In this document: positions 33,877-41,810 of the stretch, in pieces
Numbering within the stretch: position 1 is the stretch's first letter
Layout: each line of letters starts with the position of its first letter
Origin: OAS926 sp035503715
Lineage (GTDB): Bacteria; Pseudomonadota; Alphaproteobacteria; Rhizobiales; Rhizobiaceae
Assembly (NCBI GenBank): GCA_035503715.1
Contig: DATJTE010000017.1
Span: 1 to 64,000 of the forward strand
Reading direction: 5' to 3'
Length of the DNA stretch: 64,000 nt
Made by a program: the position numbers and the translations under genes
Notes under the pieces: model-generated
Database searches by the model: none
What the model saw: the letters and a program-made list of their open reading frames with translations, nothing else
Told to the model about the DNA's origin: nothing

Positions 33877-34020
33877 ATGCCAACGCTTTTCCGGTTTCTC
33901 GTAACCCTCGGCATCATTGCCGGTATCGGTTATGGCGCCATGTTCGCGCTCGCTACCTTCGTGCAGCCGAAAAAGGGCGAGATGACCGTCCGTATTCCCG
34001 TGGACAAGCTCAATCAATGA
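33877..34020 (+). CDS. small single-pass membrane protein, 47 aa
   Basis: A 47-codon frame starting MPTLFRFLVTLGIIAGIGYG, with a hydrophobic helix of about 25 residues ending near FALATFV, then a polar tail (QPKKGEMTVRIPVDKLNQ). It lies 24 bp upstream of xerD on the same strand. The function is unknown. The membrane helix, the charged tail with a proline boundary, and the compact spacing argue that it is a real gene. Confidence 0.75.
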   Translation: MPTLFRFLVTLGIIAGIGYGAMFALATFVQPKKGEMTVRIPVDKLNQ

Positions 34021-34044
34021 AGGGCGGGCAGTGAAGGGCGTGCA

Positions 34045-34959
34045 GTGAAAGCTGGGGCGCGCATCGAGGCTTTTCTCGAAATGATGAGCGCCGAGCGCGG
34101 CGCCTCGGAGAACACGCTGCAATCCTATCGCCGCGATCTCGAGGACGCAGCGGAGAACATTTCGGGCGTCGGTCTCGCCGAAGCATCCACGGCGGACATC
34201 CGAACCTATCTCGCCGACATTTCCGCGCGTTTCGCGCCGACCTCGCAGGCGCGCAAGCTCTCGGCGCTCAGGCAATTCTACAAATTCCTCTACGCGGAAG
34301 GATTGCGGCAAGACGATCCGACAGGGCCGCTGGACAGCCCGCGCAAGGACCGGCCGCTGCCCAAAACCATGTCCGAAGCCGATGCCGGTCGCCTGCTCGA
34401 CCGCGCCGCGGACGAAGCCCGCGAGGCGGGTGAGGATGAGACGGGTGTAGCCGCAAGCCGCATGCATGCGCTGGTCGAGGTGCTGTATGCGACCGGCCTG
34501 CGCGTGTCCGAACTGGTGAGCCTGCCGGTGAAGGTGGCGCTGCGCGACGATCGTTTCTTCGTGGTGCGCGGCAAGGGCAACAAGGAGCGCATGGTGCCGC
34601 TGTCGGAGAAAGCGCGGCTGGCGATGAAGGCATGGCTGGCCGAAAGGGCCAGCGTTCCGGCCTTCGCCGACAGTCCGTGGCTGTTTCCGGCGTCTTCCGA
34701 GACAGGCTATTTGCCGCGCCAGGTCTTCGGCCGTGACTTGAAAGGGCTCGCCGCGCGCGCCGGCATCGCTTCGGCCAAAGTCTCACCACACGTGCTGCGC
34801 CACGCTTTTGCCAGCCATCTTCTGCAGAACGGTGCGGATCTGCGGGCGGTACAGCAGCTTCTCGGCCATGCGGACATCTCGACGACCCAAATCTACACGC
34901 ATGTTCTGGAGGAGCGGCTGGTGCGCCTGGTCACGGAACATCATCCGCTTGCCGACTAG
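34045..34959 (+). CDS. xerD: tyrosine recombinase XerD
   Basis: A 304-residue site-specific recombinase that works with XerC at dif to resolve chromosome dimers. The N-terminal SAM-like core-binding domain has SENTLQSYRRDLED. The catalytic domain shows the first Arg in LYATGLRVSELVSLPV, then HVLRHAFASHLL (His-x-x-Arg), LLGHADISTTQIYTHV (His and the nucleophilic Tyr). Length and all five catalytic positions fit a housekeeping XerD rather than a phage integrase. The GTG start at 34045 follows GAAGGG. Confidence 0.93.
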   Translation: MKAGARIEAFLEMMSAERGASENTLQSYRRDLEDAAENISGVGLAEASTADIRTYLADISARFAPTSQARKLSALRQFYKFLYAEGLRQDDPTGPLDSPRKDRPLPKTMSEADAGRLLDRAADEAREAGEDETGVAASRMHALVEVLYATGLRVSELVSLPVKVALRDDRFFVVRGKGNKERMVPLSEKARLAMKAWLAERASVPAFADSPWLFPASSETGYLPRQVFGRDLKGLAARAGIASAKVSPHVLRHAFASHLLQNGADLRAVQQLLGHADISTTQIYTHVLEERLVRLVTEHHPLAD

Positions 34960-35060
34960 CCGCCGCGCCGCTATGTGAAGGCGGCATTTTAGCGGCCCGG
35001 GGCCAAAACAGGCTTTTTCCGCCCGCACTATTCGAAAAAGGCGTTCTGGTTCGCTCAGGA

Positions 35061-36011
35061 ATGTACAATTACCTCGATTTCGAAAAGCCGATCGCCGACC
35101 TCGAAGGAAAAATCCTTGAGCTGAAGAAGCTTGCAGAAACCAGCGATGCGATCGACGTGGCCGGTGAGATCGAGCGGCTGGAGAAGCGCGCCCAGGACCA
35201 GCTGCGTGACCTCTACAAGGCGCTGACCCCTTGGCAGAAGGCGCAAGTGGCGCGCCATCCCGACCGGCCGCACTGCGTCGACTATGTCGAGCGCCTGTTC
35301 ACCGATTTCACGCCGCTCGCCGGTGACCGCGCCTTCGGCGAGGACAACGCCATCATTGGCGGTTTCGCCCGCTTTCGCGGCGCCCCGATCGCGGTGATCG
35401 GCCAGGAAAAGGGCTCCGACACCAAGACCCGGCTGAAGCATAATTTCGGCATGGCCAAGCCCGAGGGGTACCGCAAGGCGGTGCGCATCATGGAACTCGC
35501 CGACAAGTTCGGCATACCCCTGGTGAGCCTCGTCGATACGGCCGGCGCCTATCCGGGCATCGGCGCAGAAGAGCGCGGGCAGGCGGAAGCCATCGCCCGC
35601 TCGACCTCAGCCTGCCTTGGCCTGAAAGTGCCGTCGCTGTCGGTGATCATCGGCGAGGGCGGTTCGGGCGGAGCGATCGCCATCGCCACCGCCAACAAGG
35701 TCTACATGCTGGAGCACGCCATCTATTCGGTGATCTCGCCGGAAGGCGCCGCCTCGATCCTCTGGCATGATTCCACCCGCGCCAAGGATGCGGCGACCAA
35801 TATGAAGATCACGGCGCAGGACCTGATGGAATTGAAGGTCATCGACGGCATCATTCCGGAGCCGCTTGGCGGTGCGCATCGCGGCGCGGACGCGGTGATG
35901 CAGGCGACCGGCGACCAGATCGACCGGGCGCTCGGCGAGCTGTCGCAATCCAACATGGACTTCCGCGAGCAGCGCCGCGAGAAGTACCTGGCGATCGGCC
36001 GTAACCTCTAG
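35061..36011 (+). CDS. accA: acetyl-CoA carboxylase carboxyltransferase subunit alpha
   Basis: A 316-residue alpha subunit which, with AccD, transfers the carboxyl group from biotin to acetyl-CoA to give malonyl-CoA for fatty acid synthesis. It begins YLDFEKPIADLE, and has RFRGAPIAVIGQEKG, FGMAKPEGYRKA, LVDTAGAYPGIGAEERGQAEAI and IIGEGGSGGAIAIA, the canonical crotonase-fold CoA and biotin-binding parts. ATG 35061 follows GCTCAGGA. The 101-bp gap upstream contains the likely promoter. Confidence 0.97.
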   Translation: MYNYLDFEKPIADLEGKILELKKLAETSDAIDVAGEIERLEKRAQDQLRDLYKALTPWQKAQVARHPDRPHCVDYVERLFTDFTPLAGDRAFGEDNAIIGGFARFRGAPIAVIGQEKGSDTKTRLKHNFGMAKPEGYRKAVRIMELADKFGIPLVSLVDTAGAYPGIGAEERGQAEAIARSTSACLGLKVPSLSVIIGEGGSGGAIAIATANKVYMLEHAIYSVISPEGAASILWHDSTRAKDAATNMKITAQDLMELKVIDGIIPEPLGGAHRGADAVMQATGDQIDRALGELSQSNMDFREQRREKYLAIGRNL

Positions 36012-36204
36012 GGCACGGAACGGCGCATTTCCGCCACAAAATCGCCCGTCCTTCGATGCAATGACATTGCCGTGAGGGAGTTGGGGACCCGCTTGCGGTA
36101 ATCAAATTTCAAGGTTAACCGGCCTAGGGTCCAGGTCCCATGTTTTGAGTGCCGACAGCGGTCCGGCCGGGTCGACCGCAGCAGAAAAGACGATCAATTC
36201 GCTG

Positions 36205-37488
36205 ATGATTTCCAGGTTCGCTCTTATCGGTTTGGTTGTCAGCGCGCTCGCCCTCGGAGCGTGCACGGACGCCGAGTACAAAAGCCTCGCCGCCTCAAGC
36301 GCGAAGGCGAATGCCCGGCTTTCGCCGGAAGTGATGAAGGCGATGGCCGCCAAGGGCATGACCAAGACCTCGCCGATCTTGGGGCGCATCTTCAAGGAAG
36401 AAGGCAAGGTCGAGGTCTGGAAACAGAAGACCAACGGCCGCTACGACATCATCGCGTCCTACGACATCTGCAAATTTTCCGGGAAGCTCGGGCCCAAATA
36501 CATCGAGGGCGACCGGCAGGCGCCCGAAGGGTTCTATACCGTGCGCCCGGGGCAGATGAACCCGAACTCGTCCTATCATTTGTCCTTCAACATCGGCTAT
36601 CCGAACGCCTATGATCGCGCCAATGGCCGCACCGGCTCGAACCTGATGGTGCACGGGGCCTGCTCGTCGTCGGGCTGCTACTCGATGACCGACGGGCAGA
36701 TGGAGCAGATCTTCGCCTTCGCGCGGGATGCGTTCGCCGGCGGCCAGACCGAGTTCCAGATCCAGGCGTTTCCGTTCCGCATGACCGCCGCCAACATGGC
36801 GCGTTACAAGAACGATCCGAACTATCCGTTCTGGCAGATGCTGAAGGAAGGCTATGACCATTTCGAGCTGACGAAAGTGCCGCCGAAGGTCGACGTCTGC
36901 GAGAAGCGCTACGTCTTCAACCGCACCGCCCAGGAAGGCTACGAGTTCAACGCCACGGCAGCCTGTCCGCCAATGACGCAGCCCGAGCCGCTGGCGATGG
37001 CCTATCAATCGCACAAGGCGCAGTTCGAGGCAGAACTCGCCACGGTGTCGACGAAGACCGATCTCGCCGCGCCGAAGGCCTCGATCATCGGCCTGAAGGA
37101 AGCCGGCGTCGTGTCCGACTGGACAAAGCGCCGCGCCCGCGGCGAACGCGTCTCGGTCGAGCCGCCGTCGCTTGGCGCCGACGGCGCCGTCGTGACCTCC
37201 GGCCCGATGGGCCGTGCCGACAACGAGGCCGGCCGCAAGATGGCCGCGCTCGAAGCCGCCGAGGCCGCGAAGAAGAAGGCAGCCGAGGAAAAGGCTGCCC
37301 GGGTGGCTGCCGAAAAGGCCGCGAAGGAACTCGCCGCTGCCGAGAAGCTGCGCGAGAAGGCGAACAAGGCCACGGCGAATGCCAAGGTCGAAGCCGCGCC
37401 CGCGCCGGTGATCGAGGCCGAAGCGCCTGCCGAGGAAACCCGGCTTGGCCGTCTCGGCAAGCGGATCGGCAATCTCTTCGGCTCATAA
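36205..37488 (+). CDS. lipoprotein L,D-transpeptidase (YafK/YkuD family)
   Basis: A 427-residue envelope protein. It starts with a lipoprotein signal (SRFALIGLVVSALALGAC, with the lipobox Cys about residue 20). The YkuD-type catalytic motif HGACSSSGCYSM lies near residue 155, preceded by APEGFYTVRPGQ and LSFNIGYPN; the Cys is the active-site nucleophile. The C-terminal third is a long Ala/Lys/Glu helix (about 345 to 410), probably coiled, that could reach across the periplasm. It should cross-link or modify peptidoglycan. The start is chosen to give the lipobox spacing; an upstream in-frame start would bury the signal. Confidence 0.87.
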   Translation: MISRFALIGLVVSALALGACTDAEYKSLAASSAKANARLSPEVMKAMAAKGMTKTSPILGRIFKEEGKVEVWKQKTNGRYDIIASYDICKFSGKLGPKYIEGDRQAPEGFYTVRPGQMNPNSSYHLSFNIGYPNAYDRANGRTGSNLMVHGACSSSGCYSMTDGQMEQIFAFARDAFAGGQTEFQIQAFPFRMTAANMARYKNDPNYPFWQMLKEGYDHFELTKVPPKVDVCEKRYVFNRTAQEGYEFNATAACPPMTQPEPLAMAYQSHKAQFEAELATVSTKTDLAAPKASIIGLKEAGVVSDWTKRRARGERVSVEPPSLGADGAVVTSGPMGRADNEAGRKMAALEAAEAAKKKAAEEKAARVAAEKAAKELAAAEKLREKANKATANAKVEAAPAPVIEAEAPAEETRLGRLGKRIGNLFGS

Positions 37489-37497
37489 GGTCTCGCA

Positions 37498-37731
37498 TTG
37501 GCGCGCGAGCCTGCCATTTACGACCTCAAAGGCCTGATCTGCCCTTTGCCGGTGCTGAAAACCCGCAAGCGGTTAGCCGACATGCGTCCTGGCAGCCAGC
37601 TCTGGGTCGAGACGACCGACCCGCTGGCCGGGCTCGATATTCCTGCCTTTTGCTATGAGAGCGGCCACAGACTGGTGGAAACGGTTGCCAGCGAGGGCGG
37701 GCACAGGTTTTTGATCGAGCGGGGCGGCTAG
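37498..37731 (+). CDS. TusA-like sulfurtransferase
   Basis: A 77-residue TusA/SirA fold protein with the motif LKGLICPLPVLKTRKRL, whose Cys carries persulfide sulfur. In other bacteria TusA relays sulfur for tRNA thiolation or molybdenum-cofactor enzymes. The start codon appears to be TTG at 37498, nine bases after the L,D-transpeptidase stop. It may form an operon with that gene, although no shared function is known. Confidence 0.87.
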   Translation: MAREPAIYDLKGLICPLPVLKTRKRLADMRPGSQLWVETTDPLAGLDIPAFCYESGHRLVETVASEGGHRFLIERGG

Positions 37732-37738
37732 CGCCTGT

Positions 37739-38416
37739 CTAAGCCGCCGCCGGCTCGGACCATTTCGCCGCGATCAGCCGGTACGGGATCAGCGCGAACA
37801 CTGCGATCAGCAGCTTCACCGTCAGGTCGCCCAGCGCCCAGGAGATCCAGCGCGCGGTTTCGGATGGAAGGACGCCGAGCAGTGGCGCATTTTCCAGTGC
37901 GAAGGCGTCGTCCGGTCCGACGAAGGCGAAGAGCGCGGAAAACGCGACCGTGAAGAAGATGGCGGTGTCCAGCACCGAGCCGGCGAGCGTGCCGAAGATC
38001 GGCGCGCGCCACCACGACAGTTTGCGCAGGCGGTTGAAGACGGTGACGTCGAGAAGCTGGGCGGTGAGGAACGCCGCGCCGGACGCGATCGCGATGCGGA
38101 CCAGCCGCGCCGCGGCCATCTCGAATTCGATGAAGCCGTAGCGATAGAGCAGCGGCGGAATAACGATCGAGCAGACGACCGCGGTCATGAAGCCGACAAA
38201 GACGATACGGCGGGCCATAACCGGCCCGTAGCGCCGGTTGGCGAGGTCGGTGACGAGGAAGGCGAAGGGATAGGTGAACGCGCCCCAGGTCAGCACGTCG
38301 GCCAGCGAGAGGCTGCCGAGCGTGGCATTGACCGGGAACTGCACGAGCACGTTCGAGGCCACGACGACAAGCGCCATGGCCGCCACGAAGGGCACGTAAA
38401 GGGTGAAGCGATTCAT
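37739..38416 (-). CDS. queT: queuosine precursor transporter (VUT/YhhQ family)
   Basis: A 225-residue inner-membrane protein of the COG1738/YhhQ family, which takes up queuosine precursors such as preQ0 or preQ1. About six membrane spans are visible (FVAAMALVVVASNVLVQF, FTYPFAFLVTDLANRRYG, AIFFTVAFSALFAFVG and others). DLANRRYGP, ARIVFVGFM and the C-terminal DLTVKLLIAVFALIPYRLI are family marks. The start codon at 38416 is the end of a small preQ1-like aptamer, so expression is likely controlled by the transported compound's pathway. rpmB lies upstream on the same strand. Confidence 0.88.
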   Translation of the reverse strand: MNRFTLYVPFVAAMALVVVASNVLVQFPVNATLGSLSLADVLTWGAFTYPFAFLVTDLANRRYGPVMARRIVFVGFMTAVVCSIVIPPLLYRYGFIEFEMAAARLVRIAIASGAAFLTAQLLDVTVFNRLRKLSWWRAPIFGTLAGSVLDTAIFFTVAFSALFAFVGPDDAFALENAPLLGVLPSETARWISWALGDLTVKLLIAVFALIPYRLIAAKWSEPAAA

Positions 38417-38442
38417 TTTTTTATCCTGGGTGATGGAACCAG
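38414..38442 (-). promoter_or_regulatory. Candidate preQ1-I riboswitch on queT
   Basis: Minus-strand RNA: stem CUGG (38442-38439) with CCAG (38429-38426), loop containing UUC, CAU and CACC, then G-A-U and an A-rich tail running into AUG. This follows the B. subtilis queC aptamer piece by piece (GGUUC, CACCC, AUAAAAAA). The pseudoknot would pair loop CAU (38435-38433) with the queT start codon AUG (38416-38414), where B. subtilis pairs UAG with CUA. Ligand binding would therefore hide the start codon. A GGCCGGC-UUAC-GCCGGCC hairpin stands just upstream at 38444-38461. Confidence 0.72.
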
Positions 38443-38473
38443 TGGCCGGCGTAAGCCGGCCGGGAACACGGGC

Positions 38474-38770
38474 TTAAGCGGCTGCCTGTTCGGCGAGCTT
38501 CTTGGCGATCTGCTTCTTCAGCAGACGTGCGCGCTGGGAGAGTTCCTTCTCGCCTGCCTTGGTCAGGAAGGCGTCGAGGCCGCCGCGATGCTCGACCGAA
38601 CGCAGGGCGTTGGCGGAGATGCGCAGCTTGACGTTCTGGTTCAGGGCTTCCGAGATCAGCGTCACATTGACGAGATTCGGCAGGAACTTGCGCTTGGTCT
38701 TGTTGTTGGCGTGGCTCACATTGTGACCGGAGAGCACGGCCTTGCCGGTCAGTTCGCAGGCGCGGGACAT
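38474..38770 (-). CDS. rpmB: 50S ribosomal protein L28
   Basis: A 98-residue ribosomal protein. MSRACELTGKAVLSGHNVSHANNKTKRKFLPN is the conserved N-terminus, followed by ISANALRSVEHRGGLDAFL. The start at 38770 is fixed by family alignment; a longer in-frame extension to 38884 is not conserved. The C-terminal Lys/Ala helix (KKQIAKKLAEQAAA) is typical of alphaproteobacteria. The 254-bp region upstream, shared with the divergent DUF3108 gene, must contain its promoter but no clear motif was recognised. Confidence 0.97.
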   Translation of the reverse strand: MSRACELTGKAVLSGHNVSHANNKTKRKFLPNLVNVTLISEALNQNVKLRISANALRSVEHRGGLDAFLTKAGEKELSQRARLLKKQIAKKLAEQAAA

Positions 38771-39024
38771 TTTTGCTACCTTCAGTTTCGTTCTTGGGCC
38801 AAATGGACCACGTCGCACCGGAAATGGCTGGCGCGCGGTCTTTTCAGGCGGCCTCAGGAAAAGTCGGCGTTCCCATAGTGGCATTTGGCGGGGGCGTCAA
38901 GCTTGGGCCGGGTTTTACCGGGCAGCTTGCCGGTTCGGCTTCATATAATGGCCGAATTCGCCGGTTTAGTAGGAAAATCGACGGGAATCGCGCGGCATGA
39001 CGCCGCTGAAGGGGTGTGTCGACT

Positions 39025-39822
39025 ATGCGTTTCGCGCCGGCCCTTGCGGTCTCAATCTCTTTCGTTCTCGCCCAACCGTCGCAAGCGGCTCAGCCGGCGC
39101 CTGTGCAGACATTCACCGGCGAGTATGCCGTGACTTATCTCGGCCTGACTCTGGCTGAATCGACGGTGACGACAACACTCAAGGGCAACCGCCTGACCGC
39201 GCGCGGCTCGATGGCCAGCGCTGGCCTGGCGCGGCTGTTCGACAAGACGACCGCCGATATTTCGGTGCGGGCGATACGTAGCAAAACCGGCATCGTGCCT
39301 CAGTTCTTCCGGCTGACCTATCAGACCGGCAAAAAGAAAAAGCAGCTGACGGAAATCCGCTTCGCGAAGGGGGACGTCAACAAGACCATAAACAAGCCGG
39401 CGCTGCGCAAGCGCGACAAGAAAACCTGGGTGCCGGTCGGCGCGAAAGAACTGCGAACCGTCTTCGACCCGTTCACCGCGGCAATCGTCATGGCGCCCAG
39501 CCTTGGCGAGGTCTGCAAACGCACGATCCGCGCCTATGACGGTGAAATGCGCTCGGATCTTGTCCTAAGTCACAAGGCATATGGCGAGATCGACATTCCG
39601 GGCTATGCCGGCAAGACGGTCACCTGCAGCGCGAAATACAAGCCCGTGGCCGGCTATCGCAACAACCGCAAGGAGCTGATCTCGCTCCGGGACAAGACCG
39701 AGATCGACATCACGTTTGCGCCGCTCGCCACGACCGGTCTATACGTGCCCGTCATGGCGACCGCCGACACGGAAATCGGCACGGTGAGGCTTCGCGCGCG
39801 GCGGACCGAGCTCACGAACTAG
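39025..39822 (+). CDS. DUF3108 domain exported protein
   Basis: A protein of about 265 residues with a signal peptide (FAPALAVSISFVLAQPSQAAQ) and a DUF3108 body: FTGEYAVTYLGLTLAESTV, ARLFDKTTADISVRA, RLTYQTGKKKKQLTEIRF, then FDPFTAAIVMAP and ITFAPLATTGLYVPV. The family is periplasmic and of unknown function. Its beta-rich form suggests a ligand-binding barrel. ATG 39025 is taken as the start; a GTG at 39016 behind GAAGGGG is equally possible. It is divergent from rpmB. Confidence 0.85.
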   Translation: MRFAPALAVSISFVLAQPSQAAQPAPVQTFTGEYAVTYLGLTLAESTVTTTLKGNRLTARGSMASAGLARLFDKTTADISVRAIRSKTGIVPQFFRLTYQTGKKKKQLTEIRFAKGDVNKTINKPALRKRDKKTWVPVGAKELRTVFDPFTAAIVMAPSLGEVCKRTIRAYDGEMRSDLVLSHKAYGEIDIPGYAGKTVTCSAKYKPVAGYRNNRKELISLRDKTEIDITFAPLATTGLYVPVMATADTEIGTVRLRARRTELTN

Positions 39823-39846
39823 ACGGCACCGCGTGATGGGATTTCC

Positions 39847-40734
39847 ATGGCGCGGGCAACGCTCATCGGTTTTTCGGCGGTTGCGATGTGGGCGCTTCTG
39901 GCGCTCTTCACCGACGCATCCGGCTTGGTTCCGCCATTCCTGCTGTCGGCGATCACCTTCACGATCGGCACATTCGTCGGGCTTGCCGCGCGCATCGTCG
40001 CGCCCCCGGCTGCGACGCAGGCAAAGATACCGCCGGTCGTCTGGCTGATCGGCATTGCCGGCCTGTTCGGCTACCACTTCCTCTACTTCACCGCACTGCG
40101 CAACGCGCCCGCCGTCGAGGCGAGCCTGATCGCGTATCTGTGGCCGCTCTTCATTGTGCTCGGCTCGGCGCTGATGCCGGGCGAGCGGCTGCAATGGCAC
40201 CACGTCGCGGGCGCCGCGCTCGGGCTTCTCGGCACGGTGCTGATCGTGACCAAGGGCGGCGGCGTCGAATTCGAGAGCCGCTACGCCTTCGGCTATCTGA
40301 TGGCGTTCGCCTGCGCCTTCGTCTGGGCGTGCTATTCGCTTTTGTCGCGGCGCTTTGCCGAGGTGCCGACCTCGATCGTCACCTGGTTCTGCGCCGCTAC
40401 GGCGATCCTCTCCGCGATCTGCCATGTACTGCTCGAGGAGACGGTGCTGCCGACCAACGCCACGGAGTGGCTGGCTGTGCTCGGCCTTGGGCTGATGCCG
40501 GTCGGGGCCGCGTTCTATGCGTGGGACTACGGGGTCAAGCGCGGCAATATCCAGGTGTTGGGCGCCGCGAGCTACGCCGCGCCGCTGCTCTCGACGCTGG
40601 TGTTGATCCTCACCGGTTTCGCCGAACCGACGCTCACCATCCTCGCCGCCTGCGTGCTGATCACCGGCGGGGCGGTGCTGGCGGCGAAATCCATGCTGTT
40701 CGGAAAACGTGCGGTCGCGGAGGCAGGCGCATGA
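39847..40734 (+). CDS. DMT-superfamily (EamA) transporter, YddG-like
   Basis: A 295-residue membrane protein with about ten spans and two EamA repeats. ATLIGFSAVAMWALLALFT, LYFTALRNAPAVEASLIAYLWPLFIVL and AYFGYLMAFACAF-like segments are visible, with CAFVWACYSLLSRRF opening the second repeat. It resembles the aromatic amino acid exporter YddG and other drug/metabolite exporters; the substrate is unknown. It begins 24 bp after the DUF3108 gene and overlaps the next gene by 4 bp. Confidence 0.85.
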   Translation: MARATLIGFSAVAMWALLALFTDASGLVPPFLLSAITFTIGTFVGLAARIVAPPAATQAKIPPVVWLIGIAGLFGYHFLYFTALRNAPAVEASLIAYLWPLFIVLGSALMPGERLQWHHVAGAALGLLGTVLIVTKGGGVEFESRYAFGYLMAFACAFVWACYSLLSRRFAEVPTSIVTWFCAATAILSAICHVLLEETVLPTNATEWLAVLGLGLMPVGAAFYAWDYGVKRGNIQVLGAASYAAPLLSTLVLILTGFAEPTLTILAACVLITGGAVLAAKSMLFGKRAVAEAGA

Positions 40735-41411
40735 TGCCGTTCCCAGGCGGGATCGAATCGACCTCCAACGCGACGCTGCTGATCTCTGTTGCGGCGGCGG
40801 TTCTCTATGCGCTGGTGCTCAACACGCGGCCGACCTGGGTGCGTACCATCGTCAAGACGATTCCCGTGACGCTGCTCGCCGTGCTGACGGTGCTGGAAAA
40901 TGGGCCGCTGCTCCTGTTTGCAGCGCTGGCGCTCAGCGCCGCGGGTGACGCGTTCCTGTCGCGCGAGAACGAACGGACGTTTCTCTACGGCCTCGGCAGC
41001 TTCCTGCTCGCGCATCTCGCCTACATCGCGCTCTTCTACCTGAACGGCGGCGGCTATGAGCTGCTTCTCACCGAACTCTGGCGGTCCGGTGCGGCAATCG
41101 TATTGGCGCTCTTCGCGCTGGCGATGCTGGTGCTCCTCCTGCGCGTCGTCTCGCCCGATCTGCGCCTGCCGATCTTCGTCTACATCCTCGCGATCGCCGC
41201 CATGGGCGTTGTCGCCTTCACCACGAGCAATGTCTGGATCATTTCCGGCGCGCTGCTTTTCATCGCGTCGGATGCTTTCCTGGCGACGGAAAAATTCCTG
41301 ATGCCGGCGATCTCACGGCAGCGCGACTGGATGCGTTTCGCTGTGTGGGGGCTCTATGTCGCAGCGCAGGTGGCGATCACGCTGGGCTTTGTGCTCCAGA
41401 GAGCGCATTAG
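40731..41411 (+). CDS. lysoplasmalogenase-like membrane protein (YhhN/TMEM86 family)
   Basis: A 226-residue protein with about eight membrane helices. LLISVAAAVLYALVLN, RTIVKTIPVTLLAVLTVL, ALALSAAGDAFLSRENERTFLYGLGSFLLAHLAYI and ALLFIASDAFLATEKFL match the YhhN family, in which the two Asp-containing motifs (SAAGDAFL, IASDAFLA) are conserved. The family hydrolyses the vinyl-ether bond of lysoplasmalogen in characterised members; the bacterial substrate is uncertain. The 3' end overlaps the convergent YkvA-type gene by 35 bp. Confidence 0.85.
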   Translation: MMPFPGGIESTSNATLLISVAAAVLYALVLNTRPTWVRTIVKTIPVTLLAVLTVLENGPLLLFAALALSAAGDAFLSRENERTFLYGLGSFLLAHLAYIALFYLNGGGYELLLTELWRSGAAIVLALFALAMLVLLLRVVSPDLRLPIFVYILAIAAMGVVAFTTSNVWIISGALLFIASDAFLATEKFLMPAISRQRDWMRFAVWGLYVAAQVAITLGFVLQRAH

Positions 41412-41785
41412 GTTCGGCCGCCTGCGGCCAGAACAACCAGGCGATGAGTGCCGCAGCTGCTATCCAGACCAGAACGATGAAGACCAGTCCGGCGCGGCTG
41501 GTCGGTTTCTGGCGGCGGTCCGCTTCGGCTCGAAACTCCGCGATAAGCGCAGGCGGCACCACCTTCACCGCAAGCATGATGCCAAGCGGCACGATGATCA
41601 GGTCATCGAGATAGCCGAGGACGGGTATGAAATCCGGGATCAGGTCAATGGGGCTGAGCGCATATGCAGCGACTGCGCCGGCGACCGCCTTGGCATACCA
41701 GGGAACGCGCCGGTCGCGCGGCAAGCCAAAGCGCGACCACGTCCCGCTTGACGGCGCGTGCCCACTGTCGAAGCGCGGCGAGCAT
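41377..41785 (-). pseudogene. YkvA/DUF1232 membrane protein with apparent 2-bp frameshift
   Basis: The natural N-terminus MLAALRQWARAVKRDVVALWLAAR begins at 41785, but the conserved continuation (DRRVPWYAKAVAGAVAAYALSPIDLIPDFIPVLGYLDD) is in another frame. Joining the two requires two more bases in the run of alternating G and C at 41715-41721. The DUF1232 core itself is intact and could start from a TTG at 41724, giving 115 residues with a second membrane span (VFIVLVWIAAAALIAWLFW). It may be a real mutation or a sequencing or assembly error in the GC run. It follows gloB by 25 bp. Confidence 0.75.
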
Positions 41786-41810
41786 GCGTCGTACCCAGCG
41801 GCGGTGCGCG

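Noticed and set aside
34045..34959. Integrase marking a mobile island
   Set aside because: The tyrosine recombinase has the length, motifs and neighbours (accA) of housekeeping XerD; no att repeats or tRNA are nearby.
38444..38461. GGCCGGC-N4-GCCGGCC hairpin as the rpmB terminator
   Set aside because: No U run follows the hairpin directly; the A/U-rich stretch that follows belongs to the preQ1-like aptamer, so terminator function is not supported.
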